DNA from: an uncultured Clostridia bacterium
GTDB taxonomy: Bacteria > Bacillota > Clostridia > TANB77 > CAG-508
Length of the DNA stretch: 64,000 bases
Direction of reading: 5' to 3'
Assembly (NCBI GenBank): GCA_947649935.1
Contig: CANSTR010000004.1
Coordinates: forward strand, 17,417-81,416
Positions 9,216-19,993 of this stretch are shown here, piece after piece. The notes under the pieces are model-generated. The model was given only the letters and a program-made list of their open reading frames with translations. It was not told the DNA's origin and made no database searches. A program made the translations under genes and the position numbers. The number at the start of each line of letters is the position of its first letter. Position 1 is the stretch's first letter.

Positions 9216-9728
9216 ATGAAAAATCAAAATGGGATAACCATGGTAACCTTAGTGGTAACAATTATCTTGTTATTATTGCTTTCTGGTATTACGGTAACAG
9301 TTAGCTTACAATCTTTTCACATGGCAAATGTACAAGCTTATGTGAGCAAAATGAAAGTCATTCAGGGGAAAGTGGATAATTTGGTGCAGGAAAATGCTGA
9401 TTTAGACAGCCAAGGATTTCAGAAATTAAGTGAATTGTCTGTGACTGAACATGCGAAGTATGAGGCGTTTTTGCAGATGCTTTCCAATCCGAGTGCGTAT
9501 GATATAGATGTTACCAAATCATGGGATAATACTTTGGATGCAGATGTCAATCAATATTATTTTTTTTCAGCAAAAGATTTGGAAAAACTAGGTTTGAAAA
9601 ATCAGGATATGGATGTTATCGTAAATTTTCAAACGAGAAATATCATTTCTCGAAAAGGAATTGCTTATCAGGGAAAAACGTATTATCGACAATATGACAT
9701 AAATTTGGGACAAAAATTAATTGACTAA
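9216..9728 (+). CDS. Prepilin-like protein
   Basis: MKNQNGITMVTLVVTIILLLLLSGITVTVSLQ. Confidence 0.65.
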   Translation: MKNQNGITMVTLVVTIILLLLLSGITVTVSLQSFHMANVQAYVSKMKVIQGKVDNLVQENADLDSQGFQKLSELSVTEHAKYEAFLQMLSNPSAYDIDVTKSWDNTLDADVNQYYFFSAKDLEKLGLKNQDMDVIVNFQTRNIISRKGIAYQGKTYYRQYDINLGQKLID

Positions 9729-9740
9729 AGGAGTAAGAAA

Positions 9741-10235
9741 ATGCAAGAGCGAATTGATAAAATCAATTATTATCTAGATATTGCAGAAACAGTCGCAAGT
9801 CGCGGAACGTGTTTGCGCAAGAAATATGGCTCTGTGATTGTCAATCATGACCAAATTATTTCGACAGGTTATGTTGGCGCTCCGCGTGGTAGAGTGAATT
9901 GTTGCGATTTGGGGTATTGCATGAAGAAAAAGATGTTTCCAGACACACGTCATAGTGGGTACGATGCTTGTCGTTCTGTACATAGTGAGCAAAATGCAAT
10001 TATCAGCGCGGCAAGAAAAGATATGATTGGAAGCACCTTGTATTTAGTTGGTTACAGAACAGAAAATCACGATTACGAAGAAGGCGCAGCACCTTGTTTG
10101 ATGTGTCGCAAATTAATTATCAACAGCGGAATTGAGAAAGTAATTGTGCGAAAATACAAACAAGAATATGTCGTATATGATGTTCAAGATTGGATTGAAA
10201 ATGATGAATACTTACAAGGAAAACTAGCATATTAG
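9741..10235 (+). CDS. dCMP deaminase / ComEB-like cytidine deaminase
   Basis: RKKYGSVIVNHDQIISTGYVGAPRG...HSEQNAI...PCLMCRKLIINSGI. Confidence 0.9.
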   Translation: MQERIDKINYYLDIAETVASRGTCLRKKYGSVIVNHDQIISTGYVGAPRGRVNCCDLGYCMKKKMFPDTRHSGYDACRSVHSEQNAIISAARKDMIGSTLYLVGYRTENHDYEEGAAPCLMCRKLIINSGIEKVIVRKYKQEYVVYDVQDWIENDEYLQGKLAY

Positions 10236-10256
10236 AAAAAATTAGGAGGAACGACG

Positions 10257-11922
10257 TTGGGAAAAATCCTACAGCAATTAAAAGAAAAACGAAAGATAAT
10301 TGACGTGATAGCCATAGGAATTGTGGCTTTCCTTTTGTCCATTCCAAACTTGAGCCAAAACTTAAATCTCTATTTTGATGACGGTTGCCAACATCTGATG
10401 AGGGCATATGGAACTTACCAAACTATCTTAAGAGGCGAAAATTGGAATATCATTTCTGATTTTGTAAATGGTTTTGGCTATTCTTGGGATTTGTTTTATG
10501 GACCACTGTCGGAATATCTATTGTTGATTTTTGGCGTTGTGACAAAATCGTTTAACACAGGCTTCAAGATTTTGACCTATTTATTGCTTTTTTTGGCTGG
10601 CAGATTTATGTACCAATGTGTACATGAAATCACAGACAATCGAAATACAGCATTATTAGCCACAATTGTATACATAACATCTCCCTATTTTTTTACGGAT
10701 ATTTATATTCGACACAGTTTGGGCGAAGCGATGGCATTTGTGTTTGTGCCGTTGGTATTTTGGGGACTGTATCGTTTATTTAACACCGAGAAAAATCATT
10801 ATCAATTGATTTTTCGGAGCAGCCTGCTTGATTTTGAGCCATAATATTGCGACTGTTTTAACTGCGATTTTTGCCTCGATTTATTGTATGGTCAATGTGA
10901 AAAATTGGTCACGCACACATGTGAAAAAAGGTTTGTTAAGTGATATTGCGTTCATTTTGTTGCTTACCTCATTTTATTGGGTACCATTTTTGCAAACCAA
11001 ATTTTTTACGAATTACCACGTTTTTGACCAAGACGCTATGGCAACACAAGAAAGTGTGCTAGCACAAGCTTTGTCATTCAAGGATTTGTTTATTACGTCC
11101 AGTCAGGCAACGTATGTTTTTGAAATTGGTTTGCCAGTGATTTTGATGTTAGCATTTTCGTGCATGGCAATCAAAAATATTCAAGAAAATAAAAAGGAAT
11201 ATCTATTTTTCTTGGTTTCGGGATTGGTCAGTGTGTGGATGGCGACGAAGTATTTTCCATGGAAAATATTGCCACACTGTTGTTATATCATCCAATTTCC
11301 ATGGCGCATGATGCTGTTTTCCAGCTTTTTCTTCGCTATTGTTTGTAGCATGAATATGACGTTGCTCATTCAAAAGTTCAATGGAAAAGATGTTTTCATC
11401 CTTGGCATCATTTGTATCATTTATGTGTTTTCGCGTTATAGTTATATACCATACGAGGAACATGTAGTAGATGTCAAAGACTATGGGATTATGGAGATTT
11501 CCGGACAGAACAATGAATGGCTTCCTGGCATGGGAAGGTTAGAATATTTGCCAAGCAAAGCGTATGAAAATGCATTTTATATTGCGACAAGAGAGAAAGG
11601 AATTGTTGTGTTGGAAGGCGCTTGCACTGTGCAAGAAGAAACGAAAATGGGAAATTATTGGAAAGCCAAAATTCAAACTGAACAGGAAAAAGTAACACTG
11701 GAATTGCCGTATTTTTACTATCCAGGATATGCGGTAAAATTGGATGGAATTTTACTAGAAACATTTGAAACGGAAAAAGGTTTTGTGGGAATTACGTTAG
11801 ACGAAAATGAGCATGGAACCTTAGAAGTGAGATATACTGCGACCAAAATCATGCAGATAACAAAAATGATATCACTGATTTCGTTTATCATTTTTGCAAT
11901 TTATGTTTATCGAAAACGTTGA
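10257..11922 (+). CDS. Large integral membrane protein (YfhO / 6-pyruvoyl-tetrahydropterin synthase-related type), with apparent +1 frameshift at CGG 10815-10817
   Basis: ORFs 10257-10844 and 10828-11922 join as ...QLIF[C]GACLILSHNIATVLTAIFASIY; length 3n+1. Confidence 0.82.
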
Positions 11923-11943
11923 TAAAATGAGAAAGGAGCTCAA

Positions 11944-13272
11944 ATGGGAAAGCCAGTAGTAGCGATTATAGGAAAGCCCAATGTGGGAAAATCGAGTTTT
12001 TTTAATTATATTATCGGTGAGAGAATTTCCATTGTGGAAGACACGCCAGGTGTTACGCGTGACAGAATTTATGGTGAAACCGAATGGCGTGACCGAAAAT
12101 TTACATTAATTGATACTGGCGGTATCGAGCCAGAAAATGACGATATTATTCTATCGCAAATGAGAGAGCAAGCCAACATCGCGATTGATATTGCGGACGT
12201 AATTTTGTTTATGACAGACATTAGGCAGGGCGTAACAAGTAGCGACATGGAAATCGCAAACATGTTAAGACATGCTAAAAAGCCGATTATTTTGGTGTGC
12301 AATAAAGCAGATCAATTTGGTGAACCGCCTGCGGAATTGTATGAGTTTTACAATTTAGGAATTGGTGAGCCACACGCAATTTCAAGTGCTAATGCGATTG
12401 GAATTGGCGATTTGCTCGATGAAATTTATGAACAGTTGCCACCAAAATCAGAGGATGAAGATGAGGAGGATAGAATAAAAGTAGCGATTATTGGAAAGCC
12501 AAATGTAGGAAAATCGTCGCTTTTGAATCGAATTTTGGGCGAAGACCGTTCAATTGTTAGTAACATCGCTGGAACCACGCGAGATGCAATTGACTCCGAA
12601 TTTGAAAATTCATTTGGCAAATATTTGTTAATCGATACGGCGGGAATTCGCAAAAAAAGCAAAGTCAACGAATCCATTGAAAAATTTAGCATTATGCGAA
12701 CTCTTTTGGCGATTGACAGAGCTGATGTTTGCCTTGTGTTGATTGACGCGTTAGAAGGGGTTACAGACCAAGATGCCAAAATTTTGGGTGAGGCGCACGA
12801 GCGCGGAAAAGGCATCATTATTGTGGTGAATAAATGGGACGAAATCGAGAAAAATGACAAAACGATGAATGAATACAAAAAAAATATTTACAACAAGATT
12901 TCGTATGCAACGTATGCGCCAATGATTTTTATTTCTGCAAAGACAGGGCAAAGAGTGCCAAAATTGTTTGAGATGATAAATGAGGTCAATCAGCAAAATT
13001 CTTTGCGCGTTGCGACATCGGTTGTAAATGAAGTGATTAATGAGGCGATTGCGGTTGTGCAACCACCAAGCGACAAAGGCAAAAGGTTGAAAATTTTTTA
13101 TGGCACACAGGCATCAACGCGTCCACCAACTTTTGTGATTTTTGTGAACAATAAAGAATTATTTCATTTTTCGTATCAACGTTACATGATGAATTGTTTT
13201 CGCAACAATTTTGGGTTGCAAGGAACGCCAGTCAGGTTGATTGTGAGAGAGAAAAATAGTAAGGAGATATAA
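11944..13272 (+). CDS. der: Ribosome biogenesis GTPase Der (EngA)
   Basis: Two GTPase domains: GKPNVGKSSFFN and GKPNVGKSSLLN. Confidence 0.97.
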   Translation: MGKPVVAIIGKPNVGKSSFFNYIIGERISIVEDTPGVTRDRIYGETEWRDRKFTLIDTGGIEPENDDIILSQMREQANIAIDIADVILFMTDIRQGVTSSDMEIANMLRHAKKPIILVCNKADQFGEPPAELYEFYNLGIGEPHAISSANAIGIGDLLDEIYEQLPPKSEDEDEEDRIKVAIIGKPNVGKSSLLNRILGEDRSIVSNIAGTTRDAIDSEFENSFGKYLLIDTAGIRKKSKVNESIEKFSIMRTLLAIDRADVCLVLIDALEGVTDQDAKILGEAHERGKGIIIVVNKWDEIEKNDKTMNEYKKNIYNKISYATYAPMIFISAKTGQRVPKLFEMINEVNQQNSLRVATSVVNEVINEAIAVVQPPSDKGKRLKIFYGTQASTRPPTFVIFVNNKELFHFSYQRYMMNCFRNNFGLQGTPVRLIVREKNSKEI

Positions 13273-13358
13273 AATTAAGAAGAAAGAATTTTCAAAACTA
13301 CTTGAAAATTCTTTTTAATTATGATATGCTTTTCTCAAATAGAATAAGGAGGAAAATT

Positions 13359-13998
13359 ATGCCATATATCGTAATTGCAGTGATTGCTTATTTAATTGGG
13401 AGTGTCAACTTTTCCATTTTAATCAGCAAAAAAATGGCTGGTTTTGATGTACGTGAAAAAGGAAGTGGAAATGCTGGCACAACGAATGTGTTAAGAGCCG
13501 TTGGAAAAAAGGCGGCAGCGCTTACATTAATAGCTGATACCTTAAAAGGAATTTTGGCTGTGTTGCTTGCCTATTTTATGGGAAAACTGTTTTCGATAGA
13601 CAAAGCTATTTTTGTGCAAATTGCCTCTATTTCAGTGGTTGTGCGGACACACTTTTCCCATATTTTTTCAGTTCAAAGGAGGAAAAGGAATTGCGACAAG
13701 TTTAGGAATTTTATTATTGCTCAATTGGGAAATCGGTTTGATTTGCCTGCTGTTTGCCATTGCGTTAATGGCGATTACGAGAATGGTATCACTTGGTTCC
13801 ATATCAGCAGCTGTCTTGTTTCCAATACTTACGCTCTTCATCCAGAATCATTATTTAGCTGACGGAAACTATTTCATATTTGGAATCATCATGGCAGCCT
13901 TCATTATTTTTAATCATCGAACCAATATCAAGCGCATTTTAAATGGGACAGAAAATAAGTTGAGTTTTAAAAAGAAAATGATGGAGGAAAGTGAATGA
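13359..13998 (+). CDS. plsY: Glycerol-3-phosphate acyltransferase PlsY, with apparent +1 frameshift at CGG 13644-13646
   Basis: GSGNAGTTNVLRA...SVVV[C][21 protein letters not shown]; length 640 = 3n+1. Confidence 0.93.
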
Positions 13999-14978
13999 AT
14001 ATTTCAGTAATCGGAAGTGGAAGCTGGGGAATTGCGCTGAGTATATATTTGGCGAAACAAGGAAATACTATCAAAGTATGGTCGTTTGATGAAACGGAAA
14101 AAAAGAAAATCAATCAAGAAAAAAAGTGTATTTTCTTGCCAGAAATTGACTTGCCAGACGGAATTTTCTGTACGAATTCGTATGAAGAAGCACTGGAAAA
14201 TACAGAAATCATCTTGCATGTGACGCCATCAAAATTTGTTCGAAATACACTAAAAGGCTACAAAAATTTCGTCAAGCCAAATCAAATTTTGCTGATGTGT
14301 TCCAAAGGATTTGAGCCAGAAACGAATATGACACTAGATAGCGTGATAGAAGAAGAATTACCCCATACGAAATATGGCATTTTATCAGGCCCAAGCCATG
14401 CAGAGGAGGTTGCAATTGGCATTCCGACGGCGTTAGTTGTGGCATCAAAAGAAAAGGAAGTCAAGGAAAAAGTGGTGGATGTATTCAAAAGCAATTGCAT
14501 CAGGATGTACCATACATCTGATGTAAAAGGCGTGGAGCTTGGTGGCGCCTTGAAAAATATCATTGCTTTTTGTGCAGGCGCAGCAGTTGGATTGGGGCTT
14601 GGAGATAACACATTTGCTATGCTGGCTACCAGAGGCTTGGTTGAAATCACAAGACTTGGCGTTGCCATGGGAGGAGATGACAAAACATTTTATGGTTTAA
14701 CCGGTCTTGGCGACTTAATCGTAACTTGCGGAAGTCAGCATAGTAGAAATCGAAAAGCAGGAGAATTAATAGCCAAAGGATATTCGATGGAGGAAACGAA
14801 AAAGCAAATCGGAATGACGATTGAAAGCATTGATAATATTGACGCAGCCTACCATTTGGCACAAAAATATCAAGTCGAAATGCCAATCGTAGAAACGGTT
14901 TATGAGGTATTGTATCATGGATTAAATCCAAAACAAGCAGTCGAAATTTTAATGACCCGAGAATTAAAAGCAGAATAA
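13995..14978 (+). CDS. gpsA: Glycerol-3-phosphate dehydrogenase [NAD(P)+]
   Basis: ISVIGSGSWGIALSIYLA; GLTGLGDLIVTCGSQHSRNR. Confidence 0.96.
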   Translation: MNISVIGSGSWGIALSIYLAKQGNTIKVWSFDETEKKKINQEKKCIFLPEIDLPDGIFCTNSYEEALENTEIILHVTPSKFVRNTLKGYKNFVKPNQILLMCSKGFEPETNMTLDSVIEEELPHTKYGILSGPSHAEEVAIGIPTALVVASKEKEVKEKVVDVFKSNCIRMYHTSDVKGVELGGALKNIIAFCAGAAVGLGLGDNTFAMLATRGLVEITRLGVAMGGDDKTFYGLTGLGDLIVTCGSQHSRNRKAGELIAKGYSMEETKKQIGMTIESIDNIDAAYHLAQKYQVEMPIVETVYEVLYHGLNPKQAVEILMTRELKAE

Positions 14979-14979
14979 C

Positions 14980-15109
14980 GTAGGGGCGATTATCAATCGC
15001 CCGCATATAGAGGAGAAACACCGTAGGCACACGGGGCACCGTGTTCAATCAACCAAAATGGTATGAAAATTATTGCAAACGCGTAGGGGCAGATATTCCA
15101 CATCGACCC
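14980..15109. repeat. Three GTAGGGGC-type hairpin mini-elements
   Basis: gtaggggcgattatcaatcgcccgc; gtaggcacacggggcaccgtgttc; gtaggggcagatattccacatcgaccc. Confidence 0.7.
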
Positions 15110-15141
15110 TCACAAAAATAAAAATATAAAGGAGGAAAAAA

Positions 15142-15615
15142 ATGGATTTTTTTAACAAATTAGGAAAAAAGGCAAGCGAAACCTATCAGGTAACAAAAGA
15201 GAAAACGGCGAAGTTTTCAAATGAGATGAAATTAAAAGGAAAAATTAGTGATGCGAAAAACAGAATCACATCCCTTTACGAAGAAATTGGAGAGCATGTA
15301 TATAATGGTTACAAAACGAATTCAGAAGAAGGAAAAGAAGACATAAAAGCAAAATGCGAAGAAATTGCGCAAAAATTTGACGAAATTTCAAAATTAGAAG
15401 CAGAAATTTTAAGTTTGAGAGAAGTCAAAAAATGCCCAGCATGTGGAGCAGAAATTAATCAAAAAGACGATTTTTGTTCAAAATGTGGAAAAGAGCAACC
15501 AAAACGTGAAGAACCAGTAGAAATCAAACAAGAATCAGAAATTCAAGACGTCCAAGACGCAGAGGTAGTAGAAGTAAAAAACACAGAAGAAGAACCAAAA
15601 GACGATTCAATGTAG
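15142..15615 (+). CDS. Zinc-ribbon domain protein, hypothetical
   Basis: CPACGAEINQKDDFCSKCGKEQ; stop TAG lies in a mini-element. Confidence 0.75.
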   Translation: MDFFNKLGKKASETYQVTKEKTAKFSNEMKLKGKISDAKNRITSLYEEIGEHVYNGYKTNSEEGKEDIKAKCEEIAQKFDEISKLEAEILSLREVKKCPACGAEINQKDDFCSKCGKEQPKREEPVEIKQESEIQDVQDAEVVEVKNTEEEPKDDSM

Positions 15616-15694
15616 GGGCGATTATCAATCGCCCGCCACACGAAATATATAGAAATACATAAAAAATCGTAGGGGCAGACGCCCCTGTCTGCCC
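15612..15694. repeat. Two GTAGGGGC hairpin mini-elements
   Basis: gtaggggcgattatcaatcgcccgc; gtaggggcagacgcccctgtctgccc. Confidence 0.75.
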
Positions 15695-15783
15695 AAAACA
15701 AAATAAATTGTAAAAAAATCAACCAAAACGACGAAAAAACACAAAATGTAAGGTTTGGTTGACAAATTGCAAGGTAAACATGG

Positions 15784-15820
15784 TAGACAAATTAGGAAAA
15801 ATGTGGTATAATAAAAGGTT
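15784..15820 (+). promoter_or_regulatory. Promoter for ppaC, degenerate copy (E2) of the divergent-promoter element
   Basis: TAGACA 15784-15789, 17 nt, TATAAT 15807-15812, then AAAAGGTTAGG. Confidence 0.6.
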
Positions 15821-15867
15821 AGGGCAAAAAATGAAACAAAAATAAAAAAGAAAAGGAGAAATGAAAA

Positions 15868-16785
15868 ATGTCAAAAGTATACATATTTGGTCACAAAAGT
15901 CCGGATACGGATTCCATCACATCCAGTTTGGTGTTAGCCAATTTGGAAACAAAATTGGGAAAAGAAGTAGAGGCTTGTCGTTTAGGAAAAATTAATAAGG
16001 AAACAGAATATGTTTTAAATTATTTGGGAATCGAAGCTCCACGTTTGCTAGAAAGTGTGGAAGATGGTGCAGAGGTTATTTTAGTGGACCATGCCAATCC
16101 AAAAGAGTCGATTGATAATTTAGATAACGTGAAAATTTTGAAAGTCATCGACCATCATCCAGTTAAGATAAATACAGCCTATCCGCTTTATTATCGAGCA
16201 GAACCAGTTGGCTGTACAGAAACTATTTTATATAAAATGTATAAGGAAAATGGCGTGGAAATTGATAAAACAATTGCAACATTAATGTTATCTGCCATTA
16301 TTTCAGATACGTTATTATTCAAATCGCCAACTTGCACAGATGAAGATAGAGAGGCAGGAAAAGAATTGGCAAAAATTGCTGGCATAGACGCAAATACTTA
16401 TGGATTAGAAATGCTAAAAGCAGGAACGAATTTAGCTGGTTTTTCTGTGCAAGAAATTTTGAGTTTGGATGCCAAAGAGTTTGACTTAAATGGCGTCAAA
16501 GCTGTGATTAATCAAGTTAATACGGCGTCTATTGAAGATGTGATGCAAATCAAGGCCGATTTAGAAGCGGGCATGCAAACAATTATTGAAGAAAAATCGT
16601 TAGATTTATTTATGTTGTTAATTACAGATATTGTCAACAGCAATTCTCAAACAATTGCCCTTGGAAAAAGAGCAGATTTAGTTGAGAAATCTTATGATGT
16701 GAAATTAGAAAATAACACGGCTTTGTTAAAAGGCATTGTTTCGCGTAAAAAACAAGTGGTTCCAATTCTAACAGAAAATGCGTAA
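15868..16785 (+). CDS. ppaC: Manganese-dependent inorganic pyrophosphatase
   Basis: FGHKSPDTDSITSSLVLA; VIDHHPVKI; AEPVGCTETIL; SRKKQVVP. Confidence 0.95.
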   Translation: MSKVYIFGHKSPDTDSITSSLVLANLETKLGKEVEACRLGKINKETEYVLNYLGIEAPRLLESVEDGAEVILVDHANPKESIDNLDNVKILKVIDHHPVKINTAYPLYYRAEPVGCTETILYKMYKENGVEIDKTIATLMLSAIISDTLLFKSPTCTDEDREAGKELAKIAGIDANTYGLEMLKAGTNLAGFSVQEILSLDAKEFDLNGVKAVINQVNTASIEDVMQIKADLEAGMQTIIEEKSLDLFMLLITDIVNSNSQTIALGKRADLVEKSYDVKLENNTALLKGIVSRKKQVVPILTENA

Positions 16786-16789
16786 AATC

Positions 16790-16815
16790 AGGGACAGGGT
16801 TCCAGCCCTGTCCTA
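16790..16815. repeat. Hairpin mini-element, variant arms
   Basis: agggacagggttccagccctgtcct. Confidence 0.6.
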
Positions 16816-16841
16816 AAATTAGATTAAATGGGAGTAAAAAA

Positions 16842-18620
16842 TTGAGTGGTAGAAATAATCGTATTGTGAGAAATAGAGATAGAAGTAGTCAGTTTTCATG
16901 GAATGTTGGCATGCTAAAAGTAGTAGCAGGTGTGGCAATTAGCGTTTTACTTTTGGCAGTGGTTCTTTTTGCCGTGTTTCGACCAAAAGAGGAGAAAAAA
17001 ACGATTTGTTTGGCAGAAGGTCCAAATGTTGCTTACGAATATTTTTTGTTAAGTTCTGGCGAAAATGTTGGTGTGATTGACAAACAGGGAAATATCGTCA
17101 TTGAGGCGAAATATAGCCAAATTGATATTCCAAATCCATCCAAGCCAGTGTTTATTTGTTATGCTGATGACAAAACGACAGTTTTGGGGGAGAAAGGCGA
17201 GCCGATTTTTACAGACAGAGAAGTCCAAGTGGTGAAAATTTCAAGAGAAGAAGACGAGCAAATTGAAAAATTGGTGTTAAAATATCAAAAAGATGGCTTG
17301 TATGGCTTGTTAAATTTTGAAGGAAAAGAGATAACAGAGCCAATTTATGATGAAATTTCTACACTGAAAGACAAGCCTGGCAGCATTTTAGTCAAAAAAG
17401 AAAACAAATATGGAATTCTGGATTCCTATGGAAATACGATTTTAGATTTAAAATACGATTCCATTTTGGCGGACGGTTATTGCTCTGAAAATGATTCTTA
17501 TGAAAAAGCTGGCTACATTATTTCACAAAAAACGAATGATGGGGTCAATTTTGGATATGTGAACAGATACGGGGAACTTGTGCTAGATATCAAATATGAA
17601 TCCATTGAGCGAGCCTTGGAATACGAGGATGACACGCCTTACTTGATTGCCATGCAAAAAGGCAAAAAAGGTGTTTTCAAAAATAAAAAGGAAATCATTG
17701 ATTTGAATTACCAAGATATTCATTATTCGGAGCTTTCCAAAGTTTTTATCGTCAATAAAAATGGCAAATTTGGGTTTTACCAAATTGACGGAAAAGCGAT
17801 TTTGAAACCAGAATATACGAGCTATTCAATTGCTGGAAACTACATTTCCGTAGAGAAAGATGGCGAAAAGAAGTTGTTTGATATCAATGGAAATTTGGTT
17901 AACACACATGCTTATACTCAAATGATTGAAACGAAAAATCCGGCGTATTTCATCGCGCAAGATGAAAGTGGCTATTATAGCATCATTAGCAAGGATGTCA
18001 ACATTGACAAAAAATATCAGCAGGTTTCCTATGCATTTGACGATTTTTTCATTGTGACGGATGAGGAGGGAAAATCGGGTGTTATCAATGCTGCGAAAAA
18101 TTCTGTTGAAATTGAGCCTCAATATGATTTTGTCATTTTCATGGATGACACAAAATTTTTGCAAGCAATTGATGGAATGAATAATTTGATTGAAATTTAT
18201 TCGAGCAAGCTAGAAAAGACCATCACCATGGAAGACGCCATTGTGGACCATTTGGAAAATGGTTACTCCATTGTTTATTCTGGAAGCGATATGAAATACA
18301 TCAATTCAAATGGTGAAATTGTGGAAAACACAGAAGTGTATCCAGAGGAAAAATTGTATGCCACGAAGCAAAATGAAAAATGGGGCTATGTAGATGCCAC
18401 AGGCAAGATGATCATTCCTTGTGAATATGACATCGTGACAGAATTTAATGAATACGGTTTTAGTGGCATTAAAAAAGATGGAAAATGGGGCGTGGCAAGC
18501 GAAAATGGCGAAATTATCGTAGAACCAACCTATGAATTAGACACCTATTATTTCCCACAATTTATCGGAAAATATGTATTAAACAAATCAGAAAGCATTT
18601 ATTGCGAAGAAATAATGTAG
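16842..18620 (+). CDS. WG-repeat protein with N-terminal TM segment
   Basis: Repeated YGLLNFEGKEI.., YGILDSYGN.., WGYVDATGKMIIPCEYD. Confidence 0.85.
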   Translation: MSGRNNRIVRNRDRSSQFSWNVGMLKVVAGVAISVLLLAVVLFAVFRPKEEKKTICLAEGPNVAYEYFLLSSGENVGVIDKQGNIVIEAKYSQIDIPNPSKPVFICYADDKTTVLGEKGEPIFTDREVQVVKISREEDEQIEKLVLKYQKDGLYGLLNFEGKEITEPIYDEISTLKDKPGSILVKKENKYGILDSYGNTILDLKYDSILADGYCSENDSYEKAGYIISQKTNDGVNFGYVNRYGELVLDIKYESIERALEYEDDTPYLIAMQKGKKGVFKNKKEIIDLNYQDIHYSELSKVFIVNKNGKFGFYQIDGKAILKPEYTSYSIAGNYISVEKDGEKKLFDINGNLVNTHAYTQMIETKNPAYFIAQDESGYYSIISKDVNIDKKYQQVSYAFDDFFIVTDEEGKSGVINAAKNSVEIEPQYDFVIFMDDTKFLQAIDGMNNLIEIYSSKLEKTITMEDAIVDHLENGYSIVYSGSDMKYINSNGEIVENTEVYPEEKLYATKQNEKWGYVDATGKMIIPCEYDIVTEFNEYGFSGIKKDGKWGVASENGEIIVEPTYELDTYYFPQFIGKYVLNKSESIYCEEIM

Positions 18621-18714
18621 GGGTCGATGTCCACATCGACCCAAAACAATTTAAAATACAATATTTATCAATAAAAAACAGATGTTCAGGGTCGATGGTG
18701 GCATCGACCCCTAC
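18617..18714. repeat. Two hairpin mini-elements of the TCGATG arm class in opposite orientations
   Basis: gtaggggtcgatgtccacatcgaccc; gggtcgatggtggcatcgacccctac. Confidence 0.75.
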
Positions 18715-18745
18715 CAATCAAAAATGACCAAGGGAGGAGAAAAAC

Positions 18746-19972
18746 ATGAACGAACAATTACAAAAATTAGTAAAACAAGCAGATTACGATTTGCAACAAC
18801 AATTTGCCAAAATTGATTTAGCGTGCATGAGAAATAGCGAAAAGGTTTTGAACGCATTTCAAAAAAACAAAATTGCAGAAGTGCATTTTGGTTCCACAAC
18901 AGGTTACGGTTATGACGATATCGGAAGAGATACGATTGAACGTGTTTTCGCGGACGTTTTAGGCGCGGAAGATGCTTTGGTTCGCACGCAGTTTATTTCT
19001 GGAACGCATGCCATAACAGTTGCGTTATTTGCCATGCTACGTCCGGGTGATACGATGCTTAGCATTTGCGGAAAACCATACGATACCTTAGATTCTATCA
19101 TCGGATTTGATGAAAATCCAAGTTCGCTAAAAGCCTATCAAATTCAGTATGAGCAAATTGATTTAGTTGAAAATGATTTTGACATTCCGAAAATCGTGGA
19201 AAGAGTCGCTCAAAAAAATGTCAAATTGATTGAAATTCAACGTTCCAGAGGCTATGCGTTGCGTTATAGTTTGACATTGGATAAAATTGAAAAAGTGATC
19301 CAAGCCATTCGAAAAGTCAACCAAGAAGTTATCATCATGGTGGACAATTGCTATGGCGAATTTGTGGATGAGAAAGAACCAGTGGCGCTGGGCGCAGACA
19401 TTATGGTTGGTTCTTTGATTAAAAATTTAGGTGGCGGTTTAGCACCAAACGGAGCGTATATTGCAGGTCGCAAAGACTTAATTAATTTGGCAGCAGAGCG
19501 TTTGACTTCGCCTGGGCAAGGAAAAGAAGTAGGGCCAACTTTGGGAATTAACAAAAGCATTTTGCAAGGACTGTATATGGCGCCATCAGTTGTAGCAAGC
19601 AGTTTGAAAACAGCGATTTTTACGAGTTATATGTTGGAAAAATTAGGTTACAAAGTGCAACCGAAATTTGATGAAAAAAGGGCGGATATTGTGCAAACCA
19701 TTGAATTTGGAAACGAAGAAAAATTGGTGAAATATTGCCAAGGCATCCAAAGTGGTTCAGCCATTGATTCAGACTCGGTTCCTATGCCATGGGATATGCC
19801 AGGTTATACCGATAAAGTCATCATGGCAGCAGGCGCATTTACGATGGGGTCTTCGATTGAATTATCGTGCGATGCACCAATTCGTCCACCATACGTGGCA
19901 TTCCAACAAGGTGCGTTAACCTACGAATACGGAAAATTAGGCGTCCTAAAGGCAATAGAAAACATTCTGTAG
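18746..19972 (+). CDS. Methionine gamma-lyase family / aluminium-resistance-type PLP protein (YnbB-like)
   Basis: FGSTTGYGYDDIGRDTIERVFADVLGAEDALVR; DNCYGEFV; GGGLAPNGAYIAGR. Confidence 0.88.
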   Translation: MNEQLQKLVKQADYDLQQQFAKIDLACMRNSEKVLNAFQKNKIAEVHFGSTTGYGYDDIGRDTIERVFADVLGAEDALVRTQFISGTHAITVALFAMLRPGDTMLSICGKPYDTLDSIIGFDENPSSLKAYQIQYEQIDLVENDFDIPKIVERVAQKNVKLIEIQRSRGYALRYSLTLDKIEKVIQAIRKVNQEVIIMVDNCYGEFVDEKEPVALGADIMVGSLIKNLGGGLAPNGAYIAGRKDLINLAAERLTSPGQGKEVGPTLGINKSILQGLYMAPSVVASSLKTAIFTSYMLEKLGYKVQPKFDEKRADIVQTIEFGNEEKLVKYCQGIQSGSAIDSDSVPMPWDMPGYTDKVIMAAGAFTMGSSIELSCDAPIRPPYVAFQQGALTYEYGKLGVLKAIENIL

Positions 19973-19993
19973 GGGCGATTATCAATCGCCCGC
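19969..19993. repeat. GTAGGGGC hairpin mini-element overlapping the stop codon of the preceding CDS
   Basis: gtaggggcgattatcaatcgcccgc. Confidence 0.75.
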
